A stretch of DNA of 64,000 bases from Hazenella coriacea (GCF_004341825.1 NZ_SMAG01000011.1:16117-80116), one strand, 5' to 3'. Counted from the stretch's first letter, positions 45,574 to 55,663 are shown. Notes: a model not told the origin generated them from the letters alone. Translations and numbers: made by a program.

Positions 45574-46539
45574 ATGTACTGGTTTGATGGACATTGTGAT
45601 GTACTGTGGAGAAGATGGGATTCAAGATTTCAAAATGAAAATAGAGACTTTTATGATCTCCATTCTTCGCTAGATGTAAACGAGCATTATATGAAAGAAA
45701 TTCATCAAGTTTTACAAGTATTCGCCACTTTTGTCCCTACGAAAGTAGCAGTAGGTCAACGCTTCGCTACAGCACTCGCTCAGATCGATGATTTTTATGA
45801 ACATATCATTCGTGATGGTGAAAAACTATTTCCTGTTACCACTAGAGAAGATATTCATGAATGCTCTCCTCAACGGATGGGAGCCCTATTAGCGATGGAA
45901 GGAGCTGATGCCCTTCAAGGAGAGCTCTCTAATTTACGGACTTTTTACCGTCTGGGAGTCAGACAGATTGGCTTGACTTGGAACTACGCCAATGAAGTGG
46001 CGGATGGAATTGAAGAAGACCGTGGGGGTGGATTAACTCGATTTGGACGACAAGTAGTTGAGGAGATGATGAGATTTCAGATGATCTTAGATGTCTCTCA
46101 CTTGTCCGTCCGTGGTTTCTGGGAGGTCGTGGATGTTGATCAATTACCAGTAATCGCCTCTCATTCCAATAGTTTAACCATTTGCCAACATAAAAGGAAC
46201 CTAGATGATTCACAGATAAGGGCTATAATAGAGAAACAAGGTTTAATCGGGCTCACTTATTATCCTCCATTTGTTCATCAAGGTAATTCCAAAGTAACGA
46301 TTGCACATTTACTACGTCATGTAGAGTATATATGTGAACTAGGGGGAGAGAATCAGCTTTGTTTTGGCTCTGATTTCGACGGTATTGATGTTAAAATCGT
46401 TGGCTTAGAAAATGTGAGGCAGGTACAGAACCTAAAGGAAGCACTTTTACAGAGGTATCCAGAATCATTGGTTCAAAAGTGGGCTTGGAAAAATGCGTGC
46501 TCCTTTTATGCAAAACACCTCATGTCAAAAAGCGACTAA
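45574..46539 (+). CDS. M19 family membrane-dipeptidase-type peptidase
   Basis: 321 residues. Zinc ligands of renal dipeptidase type: DGHCDVLWR, the bridging Glu in AMEGADAL, VSHLS and ASHSNS, and the later Asp in FGSDFDGID. Cleaves dipeptides, often with D-residue tolerance. No signal peptide, so cytoplasmic. ATG chosen with GGGGGAGAG 3-9 bases upstream. The same gene stands between spoVS and korA in several Bacillales. Confidence 0.9.
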   Translation: MYWFDGHCDVLWRRWDSRFQNENRDFYDLHSSLDVNEHYMKEIHQVLQVFATFVPTKVAVGQRFATALAQIDDFYEHIIRDGEKLFPVTTREDIHECSPQRMGALLAMEGADALQGELSNLRTFYRLGVRQIGLTWNYANEVADGIEEDRGGGLTRFGRQVVEEMMRFQMILDVSHLSVRGFWEVVDVDQLPVIASHSNSLTICQHKRNLDDSQIRAIIEKQGLIGLTYYPPFVHQGNSKVTIAHLLRHVEYICELGGENQLCFGSDFDGIDVKIVGLENVRQVQNLKEALLQRYPESLVQKWAWKNACSFYAKHLMSKSD

Positions 46540-46660
46540 ATGCGTCACAAAATAGGCTAACTTTTTATAAAGGGAAATAATCAAGTCTGAGAAGGTGATA
46601 TCCAACGGATTGAGCTGTTATAACGGTTGCTTTTTAAAACTTAGAGGACTAGAATTAATA

Positions 46661-46680
46661 GTTGATAGTGCACTATCGAC
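46661..46680 (+). promoter_or_regulatory. 20-bp palindrome upstream of korA
   Basis: GTTGATAGTG followed by CACTATCGAC: the central 14 bases are a perfect palindrome and the whole 20 have one mismatched pair. It sits about 50-65 bases before a TATACT box (46727-46732) and 104 before korA. Candidate operator. Confidence 0.65.
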
Positions 46681-46783
46681 TCAGCCACAAAAATGAAACT
46701 TTCCTTCACTTTTTGTGAAGAGCCGATATACTATTTTAACCAATTGCGTGAGTTTTGTGTGGGAGTTTAAAGGAGATGAGTTC

Positions 46784-48544
46784 ATGATCAAGCAGCTTTC
46801 CTGGAAAGTTGGCGGACAGCAAGGGGAAGGTATTGATAGTGCTGGAGAAATTTTATCTACCGCTTTAAATCGAAAAGGATACTATCTTTATGGATACAGA
46901 CACTTTTCATCTCGGATTAAAGGTGGACACTCCAACACCAAAATCCGAATTAGCACAAGCCCAACTGGCTCTATATCTGACGAGCTAGATATCCTTGTTG
47001 CATTTGACCAAGAAACAATCGATCTAAACGCACATGAGTTAGTGCCTCATGGTGTGATCATCGCAGATGCTAAATTTAATCCATCTGTACCTGAAGGAAT
47101 TAGTGCCCATCTTCTCGCAGTACCATTTACGAAAATTGCTGAAGAAGTTGGCATGGCTCAAATGAAAAACATGGTTGCTGTTGGAGCTTCCATTGCACTC
47201 TTAGGTCTTCCTGTTGAAGCGTTCCGAGAAGTAATGGAAGAGCGCTTTTTGAAAAAAGGACAAAAAGTTGTCGACAAAAATATGGAAGCGATCTCAAGAG
47301 GTGTTGAATTTGTGAGCGCTGAGCTCGATGAACCGATTGTTGATTTTATCATTGAGCCTTCAGATGGTCAAAAACGTCTATATATGATCGGAAATGACGC
47401 AATTGCATTAGGGGCAGTGGCTGCAGGTGCACGGTTGATGGCCGCTTATCCAATTACTCCATCCTCGGAAATTATGGAGTACTTGATTCGCAAGCTACCT
47501 GAATTTGGCGGAACGGTTGTTCAAACAGAAGACGAAATCTCGGCGATTACGATGACCATTGGAGCTAACTATGGGGGAGTTCGTGCCTTAACAGCTTCTT
47601 CTGGACCTGGACTCTCATTGATGACTGAAGCGATTGGCTTGGCAGGAATGACAGAACAACCAGCAGTCATTGTGAATACCCAGCGTGGAGGTCCAAGTAC
47701 AGGTCTCCCAACCAAGCAAGAACAAAGTGACGTCTTAGCTATGTTGTACAGCACTCATGGTGAGATTCCTAAAATTGTTATTGCACCAAGTACGGCTGAA
47801 GAATGTTTCTATGACACGATTCAAGCGTTTAACTTGGCTGAACAATATCAATGCCCTGTCATCTTGATAACGGATTTAGCGCTTTCCCTCGGTAAACAAA
47901 CAGTGGAACCACTAGAATATGATCGGATCGAGATTAAACGTGGAAAATTAGTCTCTGAAGATGAAGAGCTACCAGAATTAGAAGATTCTCAGCTATTCCC
48001 ACGCTATGAACTTAGTGATGATGGGATTTCTCGTCGTGTTCTACCAGGTAAAAAAGGTGGAATCCACCATGTAACTGGTGTTGAACATGATCAAACAGGT
48101 CGTCCATCTGAGAGCCCAATCAACCGGGTTCAAATGATGAATAAACGCCTCTCTAAAGTGGCTAACGGTATTGACTTTGATACCCCAGTCTATTTGGATG
48201 CGAAACATGATGAGGCTGACTTATTAATTGTAGGCTTTAACTCCACTCGTGGAACGATTCATGAAGCGATGGGGCGTTTAGAAGCTGATGGTCTAAAAGT
48301 GAACCATGCGCATATTCGTCAACTTCTTCCATTCCCAACTGAAATCATGGAAGAACAAATGAAAAAAGCGAAAAAAGTAGTTGTAGTAGAAAACAATGCT
48401 ACAGGACAAATCGCTAATCTAATCAAAATGAATGTAGGTATGGCAGAAAAAGTGGTTCAAGTCAATAAATATGATGGGAATCCATTCTTGCCATCTGAAA
48501 TTTATAATCAATGTAAGGAGTTGTTGGTTCATGGCCACATTTAA
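46784..48544 (+). CDS. korA: 2-oxoacid:ferredoxin oxidoreductase alpha subunit (fused gamma-alpha)
   Basis: 586 residues from the ATG after AAAGGAG. Residues 1-190 are the gamma domain (SWKVGGQQGEGIDSAGEIL), followed by the alpha pyruvate/oxoglutarate domain (AYPITPSSEIMEYL, TASSGPGLSLMTEAIGL, NTQRGGPSTGLPTKQEQSD). Together with KorB it decarboxylates 2-oxoglutarate (most likely) to the CoA ester with ferredoxin as acceptor. The gamma-alpha fusion is usual for the KorAB form. Overlaps korB by 14 bases. Confidence 0.93.
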   Translation: MIKQLSWKVGGQQGEGIDSAGEILSTALNRKGYYLYGYRHFSSRIKGGHSNTKIRISTSPTGSISDELDILVAFDQETIDLNAHELVPHGVIIADAKFNPSVPEGISAHLLAVPFTKIAEEVGMAQMKNMVAVGASIALLGLPVEAFREVMEERFLKKGQKVVDKNMEAISRGVEFVSAELDEPIVDFIIEPSDGQKRLYMIGNDAIALGAVAAGARLMAAYPITPSSEIMEYLIRKLPEFGGTVVQTEDEISAITMTIGANYGGVRALTASSGPGLSLMTEAIGLAGMTEQPAVIVNTQRGGPSTGLPTKQEQSDVLAMLYSTHGEIPKIVIAPSTAEECFYDTIQAFNLAEQYQCPVILITDLALSLGKQTVEPLEYDRIEIKRGKLVSEDEELPELEDSQLFPRYELSDDGISRRVLPGKKGGIHHVTGVEHDQTGRPSESPINRVQMMNKRLSKVANGIDFDTPVYLDAKHDEADLLIVGFNSTRGTIHEAMGRLEADGLKVNHAHIRQLLPFPTEIMEEQMKKAKKVVVVENNATGQIANLIKMNVGMAEKVVQVNKYDGNPFLPSEIYNQCKELLVHGHI

Positions 48545-49397
48545 AGATTTCCGCAACAAAGTGAAACCCAATTGGTGCCCAGGTTGTGGTGACTTCTCCG
48601 TGTTGGCCGCCATGCAACGTGCTTTTGCAAATGTAGGCTTAGAACCACATGATGTAGCCATTGTTTCTGGAATCGGTTGTTCTGGACGGATTTCTGGATA
48701 TGTCAATGCTTATGGTTTACATGGAGTTCATGGACGTTCTTTGCCAATTGCACAAGGGCTCAAACTGGCTAATCGCGATTTAACTGTTGTTGCATCTGGT
48801 GGGGACGGAGATGGTTTTGCGATTGGAATGGCACACACCGTTCATGCCATTCGCCGAAATGTCAATATCACTTATATCGTTATGGATAACCAAATTTATG
48901 GTTTGACCAAAGGACAAACTTCTCCACGTAGCCAAATGGGCTTTAAAACGAAATCAACTCCAAATGGCTCAATTGAAGAAGCAATTAATCCAATGGAAAT
49001 GGCTTTAACGGTAGGTGCAGGATTTGTAGCTCAATCGGTATCTAGTGATTTAAAACAACTCACTCATGTCATTGAAGAGGGAATTAGACATGAGGGCTTC
49101 TCTTTAATCAACGTTTACAGCCCTTGTGTAACTTACAATAAAGTAAACACCTATGACTGGTTTAAGGAGAACCTTGTAAAATTAGAGGATGATCCTGATT
49201 ATGATTCTTCCAATCGCTCGATGGCTATGCAAAAATTGATGGAAAATCAAGGACTTGTTACGGGTATCATTTATCAAAATAAAGAAAGAAAATCTTACGA
49301 ACAACTTATCAAAGGTTTTAAAGAAACACCTTTAAATAAGCAAGATCTACAAATTACTGAAGAACAATTTAATAAGCTTGTAGCTGAATTTGCTTAA
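48531..49397 (+). CDS. korB: 2-oxoacid:ferredoxin oxidoreductase beta subunit
   Basis: 288 residues. NWCPGCGDFSVLAAM binds the cluster/TPP region, and ASGGDGDGFAIGMAHTVHAI with DNQIYGLTKGQTSPRS is the TPP-Mg site. AAGGAG lies 10 bases before the ATG, inside korA; the longer upstream frame is not used. A strong terminator follows, and the conserved gene order stops here. Confidence 0.94.
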   Translation: MATFKDFRNKVKPNWCPGCGDFSVLAAMQRAFANVGLEPHDVAIVSGIGCSGRISGYVNAYGLHGVHGRSLPIAQGLKLANRDLTVVASGGDGDGFAIGMAHTVHAIRRNVNITYIVMDNQIYGLTKGQTSPRSQMGFKTKSTPNGSIEEAINPMEMALTVGAGFVAQSVSSDLKQLTHVIEEGIRHEGFSLINVYSPCVTYNKVNTYDWFKENLVKLEDDPDYDSSNRSMAMQKLMENQGLVTGIIYQNKERKSYEQLIKGFKETPLNKQDLQITEEQFNKLVAEFA

Positions 49398-49405
49398 CTT
49401 ATGAT

Positions 49406-49445
49406 AAAACTCCCTTCTAAATGTAAAAGGGAGTTTTATTTTTTA
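49406..49445 (+). terminator. Terminator after korB
   Basis: AAAACTCCCTT/AAGGGAGTTTT with a 10-base loop and a T-rich end. Confidence 0.92.
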
Positions 49446-49723
49446 TATGATAAAGTTATTATAGAGATATTGAAGTATTTTTTCACTTATTAATCAAATC
49501 ATTGGACTGTAAATAGAAAGAATAATTAAAAAGAACCCAAACTAACTACTTTTATTGATGTAATCTCCCATATATTCAATTATTTATTTGCAAGGTACAA
49601 GCTCATAGAGGGGGAAAATAGAGCTTCGATGCTCAATAGTGAAGGTCTATATTACCGAATCGACATTACTGAAATGCTACATATTTTATCATGATGAATC
49701 AAATAGAAAAGGGGAAATGATCA
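49446..49723. other. AT-rich gap at the start of the accessory region
   Basis: About 280 bases with no supported gene. A 21-codon frame at 49630 has a GGGGG stretch too far upstream to count. No repeat or attachment site was seen. Confidence 0.55.
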
Positions 49724-50431
49724 ATGACAATTCCAGCAATCTATTATATCCCACACCAAGATGATGAAACTCTCAGCATGGCTATTGATATTATCAAACA
49801 TGTGGGAGCTGGACGAGAAGTGATCTGTGTACTTTATACAAGTGGTAGAGGTTCGGTTGCCCAGAAAGTCATTAACGGTGAACTAAGCTCAGGGTATTGG
49901 GGAGGAACGCACAACCCAGATCTTGAGGGATATGCTCGTCTCAATGATGCAGCCTTTACTGAAGCGAGGAACAATGAATTTCGATCAGCTCTCGGTCAGT
50001 TAGGAGTCAAGCCAGAGAATATCCATATCTGTCCTTTGGATTTAGAAGGAACATTTAATAAAGATAGTGTGAAACAATTGATGTTGGAGTACATGGCCAT
50101 GTATCCCGTAAGTGGTCATAAAACGATGAGTTACCATGATGGATCGATCTCCCATGCTTGGGCTGGACAAGCATTAAATGAACTTTACAATGAAGGGAAA
50201 ACCCTAGACGCCCGTTTCTTCATCGCCCGTGCAGACTGGGCAAAATCGCTACCCGGAGTTATTTATACCGCCACGGATGACCAGAAGAAGAAGATTCAGA
50301 AGGCAGCAAGAGTTTATGAAGCATGGAACCCTGTCGCTGGAGCATTTGCGGTGGGTTATCATTCAGTACCTGCACAGTTTCAAGAGATGTTGGTCAATCC
50401 GCAAAATAAAATTCATAAGCCCAATGAATAA
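49724..50431 (+). CDS. PIG-L family deacetylase
   Basis: 235 residues. The zinc motif PHQDDET (PHxDDE) near residue 10 and the later HDGSISHAWAG region are those of LmbE/PIG-L N-acetylglucosaminyl deacetylases, a family that includes BshB of bacillithiol synthesis and tailoring enzymes of antibiotics. The metal His of the second motif is less clear. AAGGGGAAATG upstream of ATG. Not next to other sugar genes, so the substrate is unknown. Confidence 0.83.
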   Translation: MTIPAIYYIPHQDDETLSMAIDIIKHVGAGREVICVLYTSGRGSVAQKVINGELSSGYWGGTHNPDLEGYARLNDAAFTEARNNEFRSALGQLGVKPENIHICPLDLEGTFNKDSVKQLMLEYMAMYPVSGHKTMSYHDGSISHAWAGQALNELYNEGKTLDARFFIARADWAKSLPGVIYTATDDQKKKIQKAARVYEAWNPVAGAFAVGYHSVPAQFQEMLVNPQNKIHKPNE

Positions 50432-50585
50432 TCATTAAAAATTGGGATGTAAGGAAAGATGTAACTTATCCTGTTCTTATTAACCATTCCTTTAATTCTA
50501 TAAGGAGTAGGGTTTGGTTTTCTTGTGCAAATAAAGGCAGATTAGTTGAAGAAAGCCTATTTAACTAAATATAAGGGGATATAGA

Positions 50586-51428
50586 ATGGTACTCATTAAA
50601 AATATTGGGCGTTATTGTTTAACAGATAAAAGCGGATATATAAGCAATGACGCAGCCTTAAATAAAATTGATTTAGAATATCTAGAAATCCTTCAGGAAG
50701 TAATAAAAAATTATCTTAAACATTTAGGAAGTGATATTCACAGTATATACATAAGGGGTTCGGTCCCGCGAGGTTTAGCGATAAAAGGCATTTCAGATTT
50801 AGATACAATTGCTATGACCTATAAAAATCCAAAAGAGTTAGATTTAAGTTGGGTTGAACAAGCTGAGCAAGAAATGAATAGGAGTTTCAGTTGTGTAAAT
50901 GGAATTGAACTAAGTTTCTACCATGTAGAAGATATATTAGAAATCTCAAATTTCTCAATCATTTCCTTTATGTTAAAGACTCACAGCGTATGTGTGTATG
51001 GTAAGGATTTAATAAAGATGTTACCTGAATATAAAGCAGATAAAGCGTTAGCGAATGAGCATCTTTTTCACTTGAAGAGTCAAATAGAAAGGGCTAAGGC
51101 AGACCTAATTAATAATGAGGGTGCAGAAGATATTAAAGATTGTTGCAGTTGGATTATGAAGATTATAATCAGAGCAGGTCTTGCCCTTGTAATTATTGAT
51201 GAGAACCTTTACACGAGGGACTTGTATCCCGCCTATCAGTTGTTCTCAAAACATTTTCCACAGGAAGAACCTCGTATGAGAAAGGCTCTTGAATATGCGA
51301 TTGAGCCCACTACAAAACCTGATTTTATATTAGATTTTATCAATGACTTTGGGATTTGGATAATGGACAAAGCAGAAAAATGGTTACAAACTCATAATCC
51401 GAAGAGAGAGCCAAAAATAAAATTATGA
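50586..51428 (+). CDS. Nucleotidyltransferase-domain protein (aminoglycoside/MNT type)
   Basis: 280 residues. The polymerase-beta-like motif GS-x11-D-x-D is seen as IRGSVPRGLAIKGISDLDT near residue 60, followed by a third acidic residue region (IELSFYH). The C-terminal helical half (MKIIIRAGLALVIIDENLYTRDLYPAYQLFSKHFP) resembles the helical domain of kanamycin nucleotidyltransferases and HEPN proteins. Could be an AMP-transferase resistance enzyme or the MNT part of a toxin-antitoxin; no separate HEPN gene is adjacent. Confidence 0.75.
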   Translation: MVLIKNIGRYCLTDKSGYISNDAALNKIDLEYLEILQEVIKNYLKHLGSDIHSIYIRGSVPRGLAIKGISDLDTIAMTYKNPKELDLSWVEQAEQEMNRSFSCVNGIELSFYHVEDILEISNFSIISFMLKTHSVCVYGKDLIKMLPEYKADKALANEHLFHLKSQIERAKADLINNEGAEDIKDCCSWIMKIIIRAGLALVIIDENLYTRDLYPAYQLFSKHFPQEEPRMRKALEYAIEPTTKPDFILDFINDFGIWIMDKAEKWLQTHNPKREPKIKL

Positions 51429-51804
51429 AGATTTTATTAGAATTAATTCTTTTTTAGTTCCAGGGAGTTATAAATTGCTTTGTAGCCATTGTTCATGAAG
51501 AGATTGTCGATTTGTATTGTTTAGTCTTTCTCACAGTTTTTTTGTATTGAAAATTAAATTTTTTTAAAATAAGGTAAGTAGTATTGTGATATATAAAAAT
51601 AATCCGTTATAATACTACTTAATAGAAAGATAGTTGTCTTTATCGAGTGGTATGTGATGAAAATGGCTATCCAAATGATTTCTATTTTTCAATCGAAGCT
51701 ATTTGTAATAGACTTAATTTTAAATTTGATTGTAGGGTTGTGAGAAATGAATAGCTCATAGTAGCAATGTTACAAATTTATCTTAAACGAATGGGGGAAC
51801 ATCT
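51429..51804. other. Gap with a promoter inside an inverted repeat and a coding-like remnant
   Basis: Besides the inverted repeat described separately, a frame from 51647 to 51754 reads VVCDENGYPNDFYFSIEAIC and on to a stop, with protein-like composition but no ribosome site; it may be a decayed gene piece. AACGAATGGGGGAACATCT before 51805 supplies the transporter ribosome site. Confidence 0.5.
51575..51621 (+). promoter_or_regulatory. Promoter flanked by an 11-bp inverted repeat upstream of sstT
   Basis: TTGTGA (51584-51589), 18-base spacer, TATAAT (51608-51613). TAAGTAGTATT (51575-51585) and AATACTACTTA (51611-51621) are perfectly complementary and overlap both hexamers, a layout suited to repression. 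Confidence 0.65.
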
Positions 51805-53037
51805 ATGAACAGTATACTGAAAAAGTGGAGTCAAGTAAGTTTGGTAAAACAAATTATTGTGGGCTTGATTATTGGAATTATTTTATCTTTGACAATCCCA
51901 GAAGTAGCAAAACCTGTTGTAATGTTAGGCACTTTATTTGTAGGTGCTTTGAAAGCAATTGCACCTGTGTTGGTACTTTTCTTGGTTATGTCGGCCATCG
52001 CTCAACACAAGAATGGTCAACGGACAAATATGAAATCTATTATCTTCCTATACCTTTTAGGAACCTTTTTAGCTGGATTAACCGCCGTTGTTGTAAGCTT
52101 TATTTTTCCTGTAAGTTTAACACTTGCACAGGGCGCTGAAGGTGTGACTGCTCCTGGCGGTGTTGTTGAGGTTCTCAAATCATTACTGCTGAACATTGTC
52201 GATAACCCAGTTAAAGCAATTTATAATGCGAACTATATCGGTATTTTAGCTTGGGCGATCCTTCTTGGTTTGGTTTTACGAAATGCCTCTGATACGACAA
52301 AAATGATGATTTCTGATTTTTCAGACGGTGTATCTAAAATAGTTACATGGATTATTAAGTTTGCGCCATTAGGAATCATGGGTCTAGTAGTTGAGTCTAT
52401 TACTACAAATGGAATTGGGGCATTACTAAGCTATGGAAAATTACTTGCGGTTTTGATTGGTTGTATGGTCTTTGTGGCACTGGTTGTCAATCCAATCATT
52501 GTGTTCATATTTATACGTCAAAATCCTTTCCCGCTTGTTTTTAAGTGCTTAAAGGAAAGTGGTATTACAGCATTCTTTGCACGTAGCTCAGCTGCGAATA
52601 TTCCTGTAAATATGAGATTATGTGAAAATCTAGGTTTAAATAAGGATAGTTATTCAGTATCCATTCCATTAGGTGCAACCATCAATATGGGTGGTGCCGC
52701 TGTTACTATTTCTGTTTTGACACTTGCAGCGGTTCATACACTTGGTATTCAAGTGGACTTCCCTACAGCAATTATCCTCAGCGTATTGTCAGCTGTATGC
52801 GCTTGTGGTGCCTCGGGGGTTGCTGGTGGTTCTTTATTGCTGATTCCTCTAGCATGTAGTTTATTTGGAATCTCACCTGATGTTGCTATGCAGGTAGTTG
52901 GAGTAGGCTTTATCATAGGTGTTTTACAAGACTCTTTTGAAACGGCACTTAACTCATCCACAGACGTACTTTTCACAGCAACAGCTGAATTTAAAGAATG
53001 GCGTAAAGAAGGGAAAAAAATGAATATCCACTCTTAA
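51805..53037 (+). CDS. sstT: SstT-type sodium/serine-threonine symporter
   Basis: 410 residues of the DAACS (SDF) family with eight or more membrane segments. Family marks: [29 protein letters not shown], and [23 protein letters not shown]. SstT imports serine and threonine with sodium. ATG follows GGGGGAACATCT. Its leader has a promoter within an inverted repeat. Confidence 0.88.
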   Translation: MNSILKKWSQVSLVKQIIVGLIIGIILSLTIPEVAKPVVMLGTLFVGALKAIAPVLVLFLVMSAIAQHKNGQRTNMKSIIFLYLLGTFLAGLTAVVVSFIFPVSLTLAQGAEGVTAPGGVVEVLKSLLLNIVDNPVKAIYNANYIGILAWAILLGLVLRNASDTTKMMISDFSDGVSKIVTWIIKFAPLGIMGLVVESITTNGIGALLSYGKLLAVLIGCMVFVALVVNPIIVFIFIRQNPFPLVFKCLKESGITAFFARSSAANIPVNMRLCENLGLNKDSYSVSIPLGATINMGGAAVTISVLTLAAVHTLGIQVDFPTAIILSVLSAVCACGASGVAGGSLLLIPLACSLFGISPDVAMQVVGVGFIIGVLQDSFETALNSSTDVLFTATAEFKEWRKEGKKMNIHS

Positions 53038-53164
53038 CATCATGGAGCGTCCCCTTTTTTACAATGTTCAGGTTAGTATCAGGATACTACACGTATGAAA
53101 TTAGGACATGCTATAGAAGTATGGAGATTAACTCTCTTTACTTCTTTTTTCATATGGGGGTATT

Positions 53165-54219
53165 GTGGTGGTTCAGAAAAGAAACATAGGTATTGTAGTT
53201 ATAAGCTTTGTTTTGTTGATCGGAGCTGCTTTTGGAGCAAGAACTTTTTTAAAAGAGACTTTTACAAATAGTACAGTATTCTCCGATGGTTCTAAGATGT
53301 TAGTCGTTTTTACGGACGAAAATTTATCGACTCATTATTACTTGGATGCCCCTAGACAAGGTATTCCGACCTTATTGTATAAGAAACAGATAACAGATTA
53401 TCCTTCTCTGCTCTATGGATCGAGGGGAAAAATACTCTCTTGTTTACTACCAAAGACCCAAAAGGGCATACACAATTATTTCAATTTGATAGGGTTACTA
53501 ATAAAAGAACACAATTAACAAAGGAATTTCTCAATGTTGATACATTAAGATTCGATCAAAAGAATGATAAAGTGTATATGAGAGTTTTATTACCAGGACA
53601 TCGAAACTTCCATCTGGGCACATTTGATCTAAATACACATCAAACGGCTGTTTGGAATCCTTCTGAAGATGACCAAAGTATTGTTTATTTTGATTACAAT
53701 GCGTTTCATAACCAGATTGCCACATTAACCAAATCTGTAAAAGAAGATTATGAAAAGGTATCAAGAGCAAATGAAACACAAACACCATTAGAACCTTCCA
53801 CCAAACAGATTAATTTGATCACCATTGATAGTAAAAAGTCAAAACAAATTAGCACTATCAAGAAGTTCATCCAAGATATATCGATTTCTCCTAAAGGGAC
53901 GAATATCCTATTCACTGCAAGTGGTGAGTTTACCCAAGATGCCAAAAAAACGATGTACCGACTGAATCTAAAGAGTGGTAAATATACGCCACTGTTATCT
54001 GATTCTACTTCTTTTTCAAAGCTAAATCTGGCCCAATACTCTCCCGACGAAAAGAATATATACTTTATAGCTACCCCTAAGCCTTTCAAATGGATCACAG
54101 ATCAAGGAGGACGAGAGATAAAAGTTAGAGCTATCTACGGTTATAATATGGAGACTAAAGAGATATCAAAGATTTGGTATAAAGAAGATGGTTATATAAA
54201 CCATTTTCTCCTCTTGTAA
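53165..54219 (+). pseudogene. Frameshifted membrane-anchored beta-propeller-like protein
   Basis: Two frames overlap and together make one protein of about 350 residues. The first part (GTG at 53165 or 53168) has a membrane anchor (GIVVISFVLLIGAAFGA) and continues to about 53420; the second, in a -1 frame, reads WIEGKNTLLFTTKDPKGHTQL and on to 54219, with repeats such as ISISPKGTNILFTASGE and LAQYSPDEKNIYFIA typical of TolB-like propellers. A one-base loss near 53390-53440, perhaps at GGGGAAAAA, explains the break. Either a real pseudogene or a sequencing error. Function unknown. Confidence 0.75.
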
Positions 54220-54341
54220 GAGTCTATCAAGTTATTTGTAAATAATTATAGATGATATTATTGATGATTCAGTCAAGTAATGAGAAAATAGAATTAACTG
54301 ATTAGTCACTCTGTTAGGGAAAAGTGAGAGGAGTATTGAAG

Positions 54342-55574
54342 ATGTCTATACAAACAAATGAGAATCAAGAAATACCTCGACTGGATTTGTTTTCATCTGA
54401 ATTTAAAAAGAATGCTTATCCTTTTTATGAGGAGCTACGGATGAAGGATCCTGTATATCATTTTATTCTTCCTAATGGTCAGACTGCTTGGTTGATTACA
54501 CGCTATGAAGATGCGAATGCGGTACTCAAGGATTATCGATTTATTAAAGATCCAAAAAAAGTTTATGAATCTGAACAATTAACGAAACTATTTCCTAATA
54601 TGGAGAACCGTTCGTTGTTTAGTCATATGTTGGCTTCAGATTTCCCTGATCATACTCGCTTACGTAATTTGGCTCATAAAGCCTTTACCCCAAAGACGAT
54701 CGAAGGGCTAAGGGGACAGATTCAAGAGATAACCAATACTTTACTTGATAAAGTTCAAGATCAAGGTAAGATGAATCTTGTTGATGATTTTGCCTTTCCG
54801 TTACCTATTAATGTGATTTGTGAAATGCTAGGCGTACCAGCAAAAGATCATGTTCTTTTTAGAGAATGGTCTAATGCGTTAGTTGAATCTTCAAATCAGC
54901 CAGAAAAAGTGAAGCAGTTTGCACCACAATATATTGCTTTTATTCAATATATTAAGGATCTTGTTAAAGAGAAAAGACAAAATCCTAAAGATGATCTAGT
55001 TAGTGCTTTAATCCAAGCAGAAGCTGATGGTGACAAACTTACAAAAGAAGAATTATACTCAATGATTTTCCTACTCATTGTTGCTGGGCATGAAACAACA
55101 GTTAATTTAATAAGTAATGGTGTATTGGCTTTGCTTGAACATCCAGAACAAATGGAGCAACTGAAGAGCAATCCAGAATTGATCCCATCAGCAATTGAAG
55201 AAATGTTACGTTATTATGGACCTGTAGAGCTAGCTACGAATCGTTGGGCTAACGAGGATATCTTGTTACACGATAAGCTCATTCGTAAAGGTGAAATTGT
55301 AGTAGTTGCTTTAGCTTCGGCCAACCGAGATGAGGTACAGTTTAAGGAAGCCAATCGCTTTGATATTACTCGAAAAAATAATCGTCATATTGCTTTTGGT
55401 ATGGGGATTCATTATTGTTTGGGTGCACCATTAGCTCGACTCGAGGGGCAAATTGCCATCCAAACGTTATTAAGTCGGATGCCTGACTTATCTTTGAATG
55501 TAGATCGTCATTCATTAGAATGGCGTCCCGCTTATTTAATGCGCTCGTTAGTAGAACTACCGGTTGTTTTTTAG
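54342..55574 (+). CDS. Cytochrome P450
   Basis: 410 residues from an ATG with GAGAGGAG 8 bases upstream. I-helix LIVAGHETTVNLI, ExxR in EEMLRYYG, and the haem loop FGMGIHYCLGAPLARLEG (Cys near 359) are intact, so it should be an active monooxygenase of the CYP107/109-like bacterial class. No ferredoxin is encoded nearby. It lies 620 bases before the lanthipeptide precursor with a strong terminator in between, so it is not co-transcribed, but could still tailor the product. Confidence 0.92.
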   Translation: MSIQTNENQEIPRLDLFSSEFKKNAYPFYEELRMKDPVYHFILPNGQTAWLITRYEDANAVLKDYRFIKDPKKVYESEQLTKLFPNMENRSLFSHMLASDFPDHTRLRNLAHKAFTPKTIEGLRGQIQEITNTLLDKVQDQGKMNLVDDFAFPLPINVICEMLGVPAKDHVLFREWSNALVESSNQPEKVKQFAPQYIAFIQYIKDLVKEKRQNPKDDLVSALIQAEADGDKLTKEELYSMIFLLIVAGHETTVNLISNGVLALLEHPEQMEQLKSNPELIPSAIEEMLRYYGPVELATNRWANEDILLHDKLIRKGEIVVVALASANRDEVQFKEANRFDITRKNNRHIAFGMGIHYCLGAPLARLEGQIAIQTLLSRMPDLSLNVDRHSLEWRPAYLMRSLVELPVVF

Positions 55575-55634
55575 TGTGATTGGTTAACTTGATTTAAGAA
55601 TAATTATAGACAGCAACTAGAAATAGGAGCTTTG

Positions 55635-55663
55635 ACCACTTCTTTATTAAGAGGTGGTTTTTT
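55635..55663 (+). terminator. Terminator after the P450 gene
   Basis: ACCACTTCTT/AAGAGGTGGT (one wobble), TATT loop, T run. Confidence 0.9.

Noticed and set aside
46715..46783. Upstream start for korA
   Set aside because: The extension is not like any oxidoreductase and the ATG at 46784 follows AAAGGAG at normal spacing.
49630..49695. 21-codon frame before the PIG-L gene as a small gene
   Set aside because: The purine-rich stretch is too far from the ATG and the product has no features.
51647..51754. Coding-like frame upstream of sstT as a real gene
   Set aside because: Protein-like but without ribosome site or usable length; noted only as a possible remnant.
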